From contig NZ_GL891985.1 in assembly GCF_000213555.1 (NCBI RefSeq), forward strand, positions 232,347 through 296,346: 64,000 nt of DNA, read 5' to 3'. Below the pieces are notes generated by a model that saw only the letters and a program-made list of their open reading frames with translations, did no database searches and was not told where the DNA came from. Source of the stretch: Dysgonomonas gadei ATCC BAA-286 (GTDB lineage: Bacteria > Bacteroidota > Bacteroidia > Bacteroidales > Dysgonomonadaceae). Position 1 is the first letter of the stretch, and every line of letters begins with the position of its first letter. This document shows, piece after piece, positions 16,880 to 26,733 of the stretch. The position numbers and the translations under genes were made by a program.

Positions 16880-18646
16880 TCATTTTATCCCATGCATCAT
16901 TTTCATCAAACGCTTTGACAAAAAGAACAGAATCACAGACGCTGCCCCGGCCATAAATACGAAGAGCATAAAGAAATCATAGAGATTGGAGATTCTGTAT
17001 CCCATAAATACTTTCGGATTCTCCAACTGTTGTTTCTCCAGTGAATTTTGTATTTCAGCTTTCAAGGTTTTATCCTCTACTTTATAGAACATTATCCGGT
17101 CGAAAGGAATGACTTTTGCCCCGTCTTTTTCGGTAATATCCTTCTCAAACTCTTCGGGTAACAAAGTTAAGGTATTTTCTTTTTCCACCGATTGCACTGC
17201 TGCCAGTTCGATAAGCGGCTCTGGATAATAGCTGCTCAATGTGCCCGAAAATTTATTGGCAGCCGATGTACTCATATACCAGATTGCCATCAGCAGAGAG
17301 GCAAACCGTATTGGAGCCAGTTTATTCACCATCGACAATCCTATCGGGGATAAACAGAGTTCACCGAATGTATGTATGGTGTAAAGGCTTATCAGCCAGA
17401 GCATGCTTACTTTTATACCCGGCGCAAGGCCTTTCACGCCAAAAGCGATGATCAGGTAACCGATTGCCAGCAGGAATAAACCTATCGATTGTTTATAAGG
17501 GGAGGCAGGCTCTTTTCCTTTTTTGCTCAGCTTTGTCCAGATGGCGACAAAGACAGGTGCGAAGATGATAATGGCAACAGCATTTACCGACTGGAAATAA
17601 GATGTCGGTATAGTCCAGTCAAACAACCCCACATACCTGTCGGTTTGTTCTTCTGCAAAATAGGTCAACGATGCCCCGGCCTGTTCGAATGCCGACCAGA
17701 AGAATATCACGAAAAAAGCGATAATATAAATTACCCAGATACGCGACCTCTCTATTTTAGTCAGTGACGGGTCCGATATTACATATCCGGGCGCCGCAAT
17801 AGCGAGAGAAAATATAATAGACCCTATGATATCAGTCCTCAACACGATATAAAGCAAAATGAATAAGCCAATCCAGACAGCGCTCCATATAACGGCCAGT
17901 TTGATCGTTGATTTATTCTTTGCTACAGCCGGAGTGTCCCCTTCGGGTTTCTTCTCTGCTTCCATCCGCCGTGTGTCCCGGCTATTAGGAATGATACCTA
18001 TCGCCTCTCCCTCCGGAGTTCGGAGGTATTTATCTTTTAAGAGGATAAAAACAACAACACCGAGCAACATACCGATGCAGGCGGCAAGAAACCCCCACTT
18101 AAAGTCGGCCGGATGTCCTGTATCTCCCAAGACACCACAAACAATAGGGGCAAAGAACGATCCGGTATTCACTCCCATATAGAAGATCGTATAGGCTGAG
18201 TCCTTCCGTTTATCTTCCGGCTTGTACAATTGCCCCACCATGGTAGAAATATTAGGCTTGAAGAAGCCATTGCCGAATATAAGGAATCCCAACCCCGAAA
18301 ACATCAGCGTGGTAGCCAACTCCACATTCTCGAAATAACAGCCGGAAAGAAACATAAGGAATTGTCCCATTGCCATGAGCAAAGCACCTGCAATGATGGA
18401 GCGGCGGTTCCCCCAATAGCGATCGGCGATGTATCCGCCAATCAGCGGAGTGAGGTACACAAGGCCTGTATAGCTGCCGTATATCTGCGCGCCATACGCC
18501 TTATCGAAGAGCAGCGCCTTTGTCATATACAGTACAAAGAGAGCCCTCATTCCATAATAGCTGAACCGTTCCCACATCTCGGTGGCGAAGATCAGGTATA
18601 GTCCATTGGGATGTCCTTTTGGAGTTGTTTCTATTTCGGGAGTCAT
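16880..18646 (-). CDS. POT-family proton-coupled peptide transporter
   Basis: 588 residues with about 14 membrane helices. The hallmark ExxERFxY proton-coupling motif is present as EMWERFSYYGMRALFVLYMT near residue 22. The PTR2 signature SYTGLVYLTPLIGGYIADRYWG and the FFKPNISTMVGQLY block follow. The family imports di- and tripeptides with protons across the inner membrane. It carries an unusually long soluble loop near the C-terminus (LPEEFEKDITEKDGAKVI region, ~residues 485-545) between helices, as seen in Bacteroidota members. The MFS gene upstream on the same strand is separated from it by a terminator, so transcription is probably independent. Confidence 0.93.
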   Translation of the reverse strand: MTPEIETTPKGHPNGLYLIFATEMWERFSYYGMRALFVLYMTKALLFDKAYGAQIYGSYTGLVYLTPLIGGYIADRYWGNRRSIIAGALLMAMGQFLMFLSGCYFENVELATTLMFSGLGFLIFGNGFFKPNISTMVGQLYKPEDKRKDSAYTIFYMGVNTGSFFAPIVCGVLGDTGHPADFKWGFLAACIGMLLGVVVFILLKDKYLRTPEGEAIGIIPNSRDTRRMEAEKKPEGDTPAVAKNKSTIKLAVIWSAVWIGLFILLYIVLRTDIIGSIIFSLAIAAPGYVISDPSLTKIERSRIWVIYIIAFFVIFFWSAFEQAGASLTYFAEEQTDRYVGLFDWTIPTSYFQSVNAVAIIIFAPVFVAIWTKLSKKGKEPASPYKQSIGLFLLAIGYLIIAFGVKGLAPGIKVSMLWLISLYTIHTFGELCLSPIGLSMVNKLAPIRFASLLMAIWYMSTSAANKFSGTLSSYYPEPLIELAAVQSVEKENTLTLLPEEFEKDITEKDGAKVIPFDRIMFYKVEDKTLKAEIQNSLEKQQLENPKVFMGYRISNLYDFFMLFVFMAGAASVILFFLSKRLMKMMHGIK

Positions 18647-18683
18647 TTATATAAAGTATATCTATTTAAAATCGGTAAAATAA

Positions 18684-18714
18684 AAAATCCGGTTGTTTTG
18701 AGGAACCGGATTTT
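18684..18714 (-). terminator. Terminator of the MFS gene
   Basis: 11-bp perfect stem AAAATCCGGTT / AACCGGATTTT (18684-18694 with 18704-18714), followed on the minus strand by TTTTTTATTTT. It separates the MFS gene from the peptide transporter. Confidence 0.92.
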
Positions 18715-18719
18715 CAGTT

Positions 18720-20090
18720 TTATTTTTTTATGTTTGGTAATTCCAGCCCATAACCTTTTTTCTTGTCCTCGCGTTTCAGCAGGAAAGCGACTATGAGGGC
18801 GAGTACGCCAAAACAGGTGAAGATAATCATGGGGAGAGTGTAGTCATACAGATTTACTGTTTTTCCATCAACTATACGCTGACCTGTAATGCAATATTTT
18901 TCCAACACAATGCCTATCACATACGGAACACCCATCAACCCCCAGTTCTGAACCCAGAAAATAAGAGCATACGCTGTTCCTAATTTATTTTCAGGGATAA
19001 TTTTCGGTACAGAAGGCCACATCGCCGAAGGAACCAAAGAAAAACCAATTCCCAGAAGCACCATCAGGGCCGTAGCAAACCACCATACATTAAGGATGGG
19101 AGCAGCAAATAAAGAATGCACCACAATCAATAATAATGCCCCGATAATCATAATAGTAGCACCCTTACCTTTTTTATCATATATCCCACCAAAAAGCGGA
19201 GTAAGAAGTATTGCTCCGAAAGGAAGTATTGCTGGAATATTACCAGCAAATTCAGGTTCTACATTATATTTATTAATCATTAAATCCACTGCATATTTCA
19301 AAAATGGAAATACAGCTGAATAGAACAATACACATAAAAAGGCAATCAACCAGAAACCTTTATTTTTGACGATGAAGAGAATATCCGATACTTTAAATGG
19401 TTCTGACGGCTCTTCATTTGTCTCAGTGAGAGATTTATCAAGTTTCTTATCCATAACACAGAACACAAGATAAGAAATCAGCCCTACGCAAAGCAAAACC
19501 AATCCGAATAATATAGGAGCAGAGATATTACCAAAGTATTTTGCCATTGGAAATGCAGCCGACAAAGCCAGTGTTGTACCAATACGGGCAACCGAGACTT
19601 GCAACCCCATAGCCAGAGCCATTTCATGTCCTTTAAACCATCTTACAATAACTTTCGTTACTGTAATGCCGGCAATTTCAACACCCATACCAAAAATAGC
19701 GAATCCGATACTGGCGAGCATAACCTGTGAGTTTACACCTAAAAGAGTTCCCTCGAAAGTAGAGCCGTAAGCAACGGAGTAATATTTCAACGAGCATCCT
19801 GCAACCATCAGAATACATGCACCTAAGCCTGTAAAACGAACACCCATTTTATCGAGAATAATCCCTCCAAAAATAAGCATAAGAAGAAATACATTGAACC
19901 AGCCATAAGCACTGGTAAAAAATCCGTAATCGGAACTTTGCCATCCAAATTCACTTTCCAGTAAAGGTTTCAACGGAGCCATAACATCTGTTATGAAGTA
20001 GCCGCAAAACATGGTTAGCGCTACAACACCCAGAACGGCAAATCGGGCTGCCTTCGAGTCGCTTAGTTTTTGTCTTAGTATTTCGGTCAT
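18720..20090 (-). CDS. MFS transporter
   Basis: 456 residues, 12 predicted membrane helices with a central cytoplasmic loop (MDKKLDKSLTETNEEPSEPF, ~residue 215). The first half has the MFS motif A-like loop GGIILDKMGVRFTG and the second half GGIYDKKGKGATI. It resembles the nitrate/oxalate-type MFS clade, but no substrate residues can be assigned. A TACTTTTG -7 box (20131-20138) lies 41 bases upstream. Confidence 0.88.
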   Translation of the reverse strand: MTEILRQKLSDSKAARFAVLGVVALTMFCGYFITDVMAPLKPLLESEFGWQSSDYGFFTSAYGWFNVFLLMLIFGGIILDKMGVRFTGLGACILMVAGCSLKYYSVAYGSTFEGTLLGVNSQVMLASIGFAIFGMGVEIAGITVTKVIVRWFKGHEMALAMGLQVSVARIGTTLALSAAFPMAKYFGNISAPILFGLVLLCVGLISYLVFCVMDKKLDKSLTETNEEPSEPFKVSDILFIVKNKGFWLIAFLCVLFYSAVFPFLKYAVDLMINKYNVEPEFAGNIPAILPFGAILLTPLFGGIYDKKGKGATIMIIGALLLIVVHSLFAAPILNVWWFATALMVLLGIGFSLVPSAMWPSVPKIIPENKLGTAYALIFWVQNWGLMGVPYVIGIVLEKYCITGQRIVDGKTVNLYDYTLPMIIFTCFGVLALIVAFLLKREDKKKGYGLELPNIKK

Positions 20091-20130
20091 TTTTTGCTTG
20101 ATTAAGTGATTGTTTTAAATTTTTGCTAGG

Positions 20131-20138
20131 CAAAAGTA
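20131..20138 (-). promoter_or_regulatory. -7 box for the MFS gene
   Basis: TACTTTTG on the minus strand matches TAnnTTTG; no clear -33 box. Confidence 0.55.
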
Positions 20139-20342
20139 TGTAAAAGAATTAGAAAAGTATAGTTTGACACCCTAAAACATAGACATTTGATACGTTAAAT
20201 ACATTAAAGAAATATTTCATGCGATATTATTTAATCGTAATCAGCTATTTTTATTGAAGCGACAAAAGTAATAAGTAGGCCGGTGACTCTAAGATTTAAA
20301 TAAATTTTATATCCATTTGAACACTCATATTTCTATTAACCG

Positions 20343-20350
20343 TATCTTTG
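20343..20350 (+). promoter_or_regulatory. -7 box for coaBC
   Basis: TATCTTTG ends 21 bases before the ATG at 20372. This supports 20372 as the true start rather than the upstream TTG at 20348, which would fall inside the promoter. A TTTG lies 23 bases further upstream. Confidence 0.7.
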
Positions 20351-20371
20351 CTCTCAAAATGTATCGGAAAT

Positions 20372-21565
20372 ATGACACTGAAAGATAAACATATCGTATT
20401 AGGTATTACAGGCAGCATCGCGGCATACAAAGCAGCATCACTGGCCCGTCTTTTGATTAAGGCCGGCGCGGAAGTGCAGATCGTAATTACCCCGTCCGGG
20501 AAAGAGTTTATTACTCCCGTCACATTGTCGGCACTTACAGGAAAACCTGTCGTCAGCGAATTTTTTACCGCTAACGACGGTACCTGGCACAGCCATGTCG
20601 ATCTCGGCCAATGGGCAGACCTCATGCTTATTGCTCCTGCAACAGCCTCCACCTTGGGTAAAATGGCGAATGGAGTAGCCGACAATATGCTCATTACTAC
20701 ATATATGTCGATGAAAGCGCCTGTGATGATTGCGCCCGCCATGGACTTGGATATGTTTGCCCATCCCGCAACATCCCGCAACCTCGAAATACTGCGCTCG
20801 TACGGAAACATTATTATCGAACCTGCTTCCGGAGAACTCGCAAGCCATCTGATAGGCAAGGGAAGAATGGAAGAACCGGAAAAAATTCTTGCGGCTGTCG
20901 AGGATTTCTTTACGAAGCAGGAAACCCTTTCAAAAAAAAAAATACTGATAACAGCCGGACCCACTTATGAACGGATAGACCCGGTTCGCTTTATCGGCAA
21001 CTATTCATCGGGAAAGATGGGTTTTGCCCTTGCCGAAGAATGCGCAGGCCGGGGAGCTGAAGTTACCTTAATTGCAGGCCCTGTATCACTAAAGGTAAAT
21101 CACCCTAACATTACACGTATAGATGTAGAATCTGCGGAAGAAATGTATAATGCTTCCGTAAAGGCTTTTCCTGCAATGGATGCGGCTATATTATGCGCGG
21201 CTGTTGCCGATTTCCGGCCCGAAGAGCAGTATGCGGAAAAAGTAAAGAGGAGCGGTGATATACTTAATATCTCACTTGTACCGAACAAAGATATCGCGGC
21301 ATCACTGGGTAAAATGAAAAAGGCAAACCAGCTTCTTGTCGGGTTTGCTTTGGAGACGAATGATGAGGAGAACAATGCACTGAAAAAGATTGTGAAGAAA
21401 AACCTCGATTTCATCGTACTTAACTCTTTAAATGATGCAGGGGCAGGATTCAAATACGATACAAACAAAATAGCAATACTCAACCGTAACGGAGAACGAA
21501 AAGACTTTGGCTTGAAATCGAAAAAAGACGTCGCTTCCGATATTATAGACGAAACCTTCCTCTAA
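20372..21565 (+). CDS. coaBC: Bifunctional phosphopantothenoylcysteine decarboxylase / phosphopantothenate--cysteine ligase
   Basis: 397 residues. The N-terminal flavoprotein CoaC part has GITGSIAAYKAASLARLL, the active-site His region TWHSHVDLGQWADLMLIAPATA and the substrate clamp MAPAMDLDMFAHPAT-like block. The C-terminal CoaB part has ITAGPTYERIDPVRFIGNYSSGKMG. Together they perform two consecutive steps from 4'-phosphopantothenate to 4'-phosphopantetheine in CoA synthesis. The start was placed at ATG 20372 because the promoter box overlaps any earlier start. The next gene is 85 bases downstream on the same strand. Confidence 0.96.
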   Translation: MTLKDKHIVLGITGSIAAYKAASLARLLIKAGAEVQIVITPSGKEFITPVTLSALTGKPVVSEFFTANDGTWHSHVDLGQWADLMLIAPATASTLGKMANGVADNMLITTYMSMKAPVMIAPAMDLDMFAHPATSRNLEILRSYGNIIIEPASGELASHLIGKGRMEEPEKILAAVEDFFTKQETLSKKKILITAGPTYERIDPVRFIGNYSSGKMGFALAEECAGRGAEVTLIAGPVSLKVNHPNITRIDVESAEEMYNASVKAFPAMDAAILCAAVADFRPEEQYAEKVKRSGDILNISLVPNKDIAASLGKMKKANQLLVGFALETNDEENNALKKIVKKNLDFIVLNSLNDAGAGFKYDTNKIAILNRNGERKDFGLKSKKDVASDIIDETFL

Positions 21566-21650
21566 ACTCTTTTATCCGGCTGATAACCGGAAAACAAATC
21601 CTCCCTGTATTTGTTGATAATAAGATAACTAAACAAAACGACATTGTTTA

Positions 21651-24600
21651 ATGACTAAAAAAGGGAAGAAGAGACTAAGGATCATACTTATCACACTTGC
21701 ATTACTCATTGCAGGCGGATTTGGCCTTAACTGGTATCTGACCTATCAGTTGGAAGACAGCCTGAGGCAAAAATTCAGGGAAGAAGTTTCGAAAGCGACA
21801 AATGGCTTCTACAGTTTTTCATACGATCACCTTTCTGTCGGATTCTTTAGCGGGGAACTGATAATCAATGGGGTTGAACTCATTCCCGACTCGGTCGTTT
21901 TCGAAAAATGGAAAAACGGAGACAGTCTACCCGACCTCTACTACAAAGTAAAAATAGATAAGATTCACTTCAAAGGAATAAACCTTACATGGCGCAGGAA
22001 TTATAAGAATCTGGATTTTAGCCTGTTCGAACTTAAATCTCCTGATATAAAAGTCTTTCAACCACAATTACATTCTTCTCTGAAATCATCATTAGATGGG
22101 CAACAAAATAAAGAGCGGGAAACATTATACCAGATGATCTCGACATATATAGATGTCCTGACCGTGAAGCAAATAAATCTGGGGAGCGCTAATATCTATT
22201 ATATCGTCGAAGACTCTATTTCTCCGGTTCAATACGCACTTAGCGATGCAAACTTCAACGCCTACGGATTCAGGCTGGATAAGGATTCGTATTCATCGGG
22301 GAAATTACTCTATTGTGATAACTTTGAATTTACGGCAGACAAACCTCAGCAATTATTATACAGCAACCAGCTTATCCTGAATACAAGAAACATTAAGTTG
22401 AGTACAATTGACGAACTGGTACAGATAGAAGGCGTGCACCTGCATCCGACCGATGACTTCTGGGCGGGCAGGACGGAGAAAGCCGGCGCGTATCTGGATG
22501 CGACTATAAAATCAGTATTTATTAAAGGAGTTAAATTTAAACGGGAAAACGCTTTGAATTATCTGAATGCCGACTCTTTCGATATTTCTTCCACCGATAT
22601 TCAATATTATAGTGTGAAAGATAAATCTAACGCTCAGGATGGAGATTCTTTGAAGCAAAATAATGTGAACAATGATCAGACATGGTCCCTGTACAGTATT
22701 ACATCACCGATTCTCCAAAGTGTATCCATTGGAAAAATCGGTATTGAAAAAACCAAGTTCCACTATACGTTTACTCAAGACGGCAGGTCTGACAAATATT
22801 CTTTAGAGCAATTTGATTTCCACGCAAAGAATTTCGTTATCGATTCCTTATCTGAAAAGCAAAAAAGATTCTGGTATGTCGATAATTTTGCCATGGAGGC
22901 AACCAATATAAAGGGACTCATTGCCAGCAATAATTCAAATGTAAATATAGCTGCCCTAACGCTCAACACAGAAAGTAAACACTTCAATATCTCTGATATA
23001 AGAGTTAATCCGATATCAACCGTAAATGCGCGAAAAGATTATTTTTCGGGTAATATAAAATCAATTCAAATCGACAGTCTGAATTACGACACAGGCGTTT
23101 CGGCAGAGAGGCTTAAAATAGAATCGCCCAATATCAGGTATTTCAAAGTAAAAAAGAAGAATAAGCCGGATTCATCGAAAAAAGACGAAATAGAAATATC
23201 CGATGACGCTTTGGATATATTCAATCCTTATGCAAACTATTTATCTGTGAAAAACATAAATCTGACAAATGCGAATATTATTATACATGACTTAGGCTCT
23301 AAAGATAATTTCCGCTTGCAGAAACTGAATTTCTATGCGGTAAAATTCCTGATTGATGAAGGGACCCGAAAGACAGAAAAATACTTATTCACCTGCGACG
23401 ATATCGGACTTTCATTTAAAGATTTCGACAACATTCTGCCGGGAAAGCATTACAGATTAAAGATAAAGGATACCAATATTTCGACCTTAACGGGACTGTT
23501 ACTATTGCGGGATGTAAAACTGATCCCTCAGGAAAATACATGGGATAAAGCTCCGGCAACTTATTACGATATCGATATCCCACTGATAAGGGTGAAAGGG
23601 TTCGACAACGACAGCTATCTGAATAAAGAAAAAGCGAAGATAAAATCCCTTGAAATTAATTCGCCGCGGATACAAATCATTAAAACCGCCAACTCAGCGA
23701 TAAATAAGGATAATGAAACTTCTTCCTATAAAACAACTTCTGTTATAAAAAGTCTGGTTGCCGATAATATAGACCTAAAGAATGTGCAAGTATCTTATAT
23801 CAACCGGGTATCCCGCGATAGCCTGCAAACAACATTACAGGCTTTACAGCTACATTCGTTACAATGGGATTTAAACAAGGATTTCAGAATAGATAAGTTT
23901 GTTCTAGAGTCTCCCAAAGTAGACTATATTGCGAAACAGATAGGTCCTCCCTCAGAGAACAATCTGCAAACGAAAGGTAATCGCGGGGATATAGACGAAT
24001 TATTAAAAATCTTTGGAAAAAAAGTAACTATAGGAACGTTCACCCTCTCCAATGGAGCATTTAATATCCAAAAGCCGGAAATCAATTTCAAAGCCGAATT
24101 GGAGGATTTTAATTTATCCGGTATTGATTGGAATCACCTGACTGGAAAATCATTCCTGGACATGGCTTCTGTCAACATAACAAAACCGACTCTGGATATA
24201 AGAAAGAGTAATTCCGGCGATAGTATTCCGGTACAGAAAAAAGAATCTTCGGATACCGACCTGTATTCTTCATTGCGCCCGTATATAAATAAATTATCAA
24301 TTAAGAAATTCAATCTGGCAGACGCACATATAAACTACGAGCATTCTCCGGATGGAAAGCAACAAAACCAACAAACAGTAAATACGACTAATCTTGTCCT
24401 GTCGGGATTCTTCATCGATGCCGATGCCCGGAAAGTAGACATGGAAGATATCCGCTTTAATACTAATAACCTGCACTTCCCGATTATGGATGGCTTCTAT
24501 ACAATTGATATAGGAGAGATAGATATAAACAAGAGAAATGCGAGTTTGGCTCTTTCGGGTATAAAAATGACATCTGCTTACCCCAAAATGGACTTTGCTT

Positions 24601-25568
24601 ATAAGCATCCGACACACATGGATTGGTTCGATGTCACCACAGGGAATATCAGCCTTTCGGGCGTCGATTACCAACGCTATTTCTCAGATAATATACTGGA
24701 AGCTAAGCAACTTGTAGTAAAAGACGTTATGCTTCAGAATTTGAAAAATAAAAAGATATATACACCGCCTAAACTCCAACCTCTTATTTATACAAAATTA
24801 TATGATCTTCCGTTCCGGATATCTATAGATACGACCGATGTTTCCAATTTCTCTGTTATATATGAAGAATTGCCTAAGAATGGAACTGTACCGGGGCAAA
24901 TTTCATTCATGGGGATGAACGCCCGTATAGACGGACTGACCAACATAGCCTTACATCCTCAGCAATACATGCATCTCAATGCAAACGGCAACCTTATGGG
25001 GACAGGTTATTTTACTGCAAAATGGGATATGTCTGTCAGCCCCGATTATGACTGCTTTGTTTTGGATGCACATTTGCATCGCTTCGATTTACGTGACCTG
25101 AACCGGATTATAACCCCATTGGCTAAAGCGGAAATAACGAGTGGGATACTCAAAGATTTGACTTTCAGGACAGAAGCATCAAGCATGAATGCATCTGTAG
25201 GGATGAAATTCCTCTACAATGATTTAAGGATAAATATACTGAAAGGCGATGACCCGGAGTCTTCAAATAAATTTGTCACTAATATAGCAAATGCATTCCT
25301 GCGGTCAAACAATCCGAACAAAGAGAGTTCAAAACCACGTGAACCCTATCTCTATATAGAAAGAGACCCATATCATTCAACATTTAATTATTTCTGGCAG
25401 ATATTGCAACCTGCCGTTGTGGAATCCGTCGGTGTATCCCAGAAAAAACAGAATTTTGCGAAAAAAGTTACCGGTTTCTTCTCTAAAGTAAAAAACTTCT
25501 TCACAGGTAAAAAAGATAACAAGCCTTCTATATCGCAGGAAGATATAAGACCGGAAGTACTTAAATAA
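21651..25568 (+). CDS. Giant AsmA-like envelope protein with one N-terminal membrane anchor
   Basis: 1305 residues. A basic N-terminus (TKKGKKRLRI) is followed by one membrane helix (~residues 10-32). The rest is extracytoplasmic, beta-rich and strongly periodic. A phrase of the type LxVxNINLxxANIxY recurs near residues ~173, ~533, ~702 and ~883. A second phrase, ESPxIxYxK, recurs near ~128, ~493, ~671 and ~752. The C-terminal ~200 residues contain GNLMGTGYFTAKWDM, DLRDLNRII and LAKAEITSGILKDLTFR, an AsmA/DUF748-like closing domain. These features fit a long beta-groove protein spanning the periplasm, as in AsmA/TamB/YhdP-like proteins that help lipid traffic to the outer membrane. Function here is inference. 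It follows coaBC and is convergent with the radical SAM gene, 2 bases away. Confidence 0.75.
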   Translation: MTKKGKKRLRIILITLALLIAGGFGLNWYLTYQLEDSLRQKFREEVSKATNGFYSFSYDHLSVGFFSGELIINGVELIPDSVVFEKWKNGDSLPDLYYKVKIDKIHFKGINLTWRRNYKNLDFSLFELKSPDIKVFQPQLHSSLKSSLDGQQNKERETLYQMISTYIDVLTVKQINLGSANIYYIVEDSISPVQYALSDANFNAYGFRLDKDSYSSGKLLYCDNFEFTADKPQQLLYSNQLILNTRNIKLSTIDELVQIEGVHLHPTDDFWAGRTEKAGAYLDATIKSVFIKGVKFKRENALNYLNADSFDISSTDIQYYSVKDKSNAQDGDSLKQNNVNNDQTWSLYSITSPILQSVSIGKIGIEKTKFHYTFTQDGRSDKYSLEQFDFHAKNFVIDSLSEKQKRFWYVDNFAMEATNIKGLIASNNSNVNIAALTLNTESKHFNISDIRVNPISTVNARKDYFSGNIKSIQIDSLNYDTGVSAERLKIESPNIRYFKVKKKNKPDSSKKDEIEISDDALDIFNPYANYLSVKNINLTNANIIIHDLGSKDNFRLQKLNFYAVKFLIDEGTRKTEKYLFTCDDIGLSFKDFDNILPGKHYRLKIKDTNISTLTGLLLLRDVKLIPQENTWDKAPATYYDIDIPLIRVKGFDNDSYLNKEKAKIKSLEINSPRIQIIKTANSAINKDNETSSYKTTSVIKSLVADNIDLKNVQVSYINRVSRDSLQTTLQALQLHSLQWDLNKDFRIDKFVLESPKVDYIAKQIGPPSENNLQTKGNRGDIDELLKIFGKKVTIGTFTLSNGAFNIQKPEINFKAELEDFNLSGIDWNHLTGKSFLDMASVNITKPTLDIRKSNSGDSIPVQKKESSDTDLYSSLRPYINKLSIKKFNLADAHINYEHSPDGKQQNQQTVNTTNLVLSGFFIDADARKVDMEDIRFNTNNLHFPIMDGFYTIDIGEIDINKRNASLALSGIKMTSAYPKMDFAYKHPTHMDWFDVTTGNISLSGVDYQRYFSDNILEAKQLVVKDVMLQNLKNKKIYTPPKLQPLIYTKLYDLPFRISIDTTDVSNFSVIYEELPKNGTVPGQISFMGMNARIDGLTNIALHPQQYMHLNANGNLMGTGYFTAKWDMSVSPDYDCFVLDAHLHRFDLRDLNRIITPLAKAEITSGILKDLTFRTEASSMNASVGMKFLYNDLRINILKGDDPESSNKFVTNIANAFLRSNNPNKESSKPREPYLYIERDPYHSTFNYFWQILQPAVVESVGVSQKKQNFAKKVTGFFSKVKNFFTGKKDNKPSISQEDIRPEVLK

Positions 25569-25570
25569 GA

Positions 25571-26494
25571 TCATTTATAAAAAAGCCGTCCCTGCCATGT
25601 CTCCCTTTCTGCAAATCTCTTCAGAACTTTAGCGGTGAATTCGAAATTTTTCAAGCCCCAATCGGGAGCGATAAGTAGCTGTTTAGGTGACTGCGAAATA
25701 AAACGCTCGATAATAAAATCAGGATTTAGCCTTTCCGAAAAATCAATGATTAAGTCGATATAATCATCTACATCAAACAGGTTGAACCATTCGGGATACT
25801 CACGATATTGCTTTGCCATAACCGTTCCCTTTATCAGCTGTAACTGATGTAATTTTAGCGTAGTCAGGGGAAGTTTAGATACTTCATCGGCGTGTGCCAA
25901 TATCTGATCTCGACTCTCGTTGGGCAGTCCCAATATGAGATGGGCACCTGTATAAATACCTTTCGCGGCTGTTTTATGGATAGCGTCCACACTTTCGGCA
26001 TGCGTATGCCCGCGGTTGATAAATTCGAGAGTAGAATCGAGTGTCGACTCCAATCCATATTCTATTACAAGGAATGTTCGCTTATTCAGTTCTGCGAAAT
26101 AATCGAGTAATTCGTCAGGCATACAATCGGGGCGGGTACCTATTATCAGCCCCACGACGCCGGAATATGAAAGGGCTTCCTCATATAACGAAATCAGCTT
26201 ATCGATACTGTCATATGTATTTGTGTAGGACTGAAAATAAGCAAGGTATTTCATTTCGGGATACTTGTAGGAGAAGAAAGCGATGCCATCCCTCAACTGG
26301 TCGCTTACGCTACGCTGTTTTCCTCCATATCCGGGACTAAAACTCTGATTGTTGCAGTATGTGCACCCGCCTACAGCTTTCGAGCCATCACGGTTTGGGC
26401 ATGTAAACCCCGCATTAATCGAGATTTTCTGAACTTTAAAAGGGAAATGTTTGGACAGAAGAGTTCCAAATTCTTTATAATATCTATTATCCAT
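25571..26494 (-). CDS. TIGR01212-type radical SAM protein
   Basis: 307 residues. The radical SAM cluster motif is spaced as C-x8-GG-C-x2-C (CPNRDGSKAVGGCTYC, ~residues 30-45), as in the TIGR01212/YhcC family. Further conserved blocks are FQSYTNTY, IGTRPDCMPDE, EYGLES and GLPNESRDQI. The physiological reaction of this family is not established. It has a TACCTTTG -7 box (26517-26524) and is transcribed away from polA. Confidence 0.92.
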   Translation of the reverse strand: MDNRYYKEFGTLLSKHFPFKVQKISINAGFTCPNRDGSKAVGGCTYCNNQSFSPGYGGKQRSVSDQLRDGIAFFSYKYPEMKYLAYFQSYTNTYDSIDKLISLYEEALSYSGVVGLIIGTRPDCMPDELLDYFAELNKRTFLVIEYGLESTLDSTLEFINRGHTHAESVDAIHKTAAKGIYTGAHLILGLPNESRDQILAHADEVSKLPLTTLKLHQLQLIKGTVMAKQYREYPEWFNLFDVDDYIDLIIDFSERLNPDFIIERFISQSPKQLLIAPDWGLKNFEFTAKVLKRFAERETWQGRLFYK

Positions 26495-26516
26495 TAGTCG
26501 TATTCGAATCTGTGTG

Positions 26517-26524
26517 CAAAGGTA
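26517..26524 (-). promoter_or_regulatory. -7 box for the radical SAM gene
   Basis: TACCTTTG on the minus strand, 23 bases upstream of the start, matches TAnnTTTG. Confidence 0.6.
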
Positions 26525-26733
26525 ACAATAAGGTCCGACGTTTTGTTTCTTAGCATGTTATTTATATTTAAGGAAGGAGTAAGAGAGTACATATTTCTTT
26601 TACAGAATACTTAGTCAGACAATGTCAAAAATCTCTTCTAATAATTTCATCCGTTATACCCTCCGAACAAAAATTTCCCTTTTGTAATTCGCTGCTTTTT
26701 CCGTAACTTGTCACCAATTTTTAATTTATCCCG

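Noticed and set aside
25377..25574. Minus-strand frames within large genes (polA, AsmA-like, glyS and others)
   Set aside because: They are shadows of the coding strand, without family motifs, ribosome sites or independent promoters.
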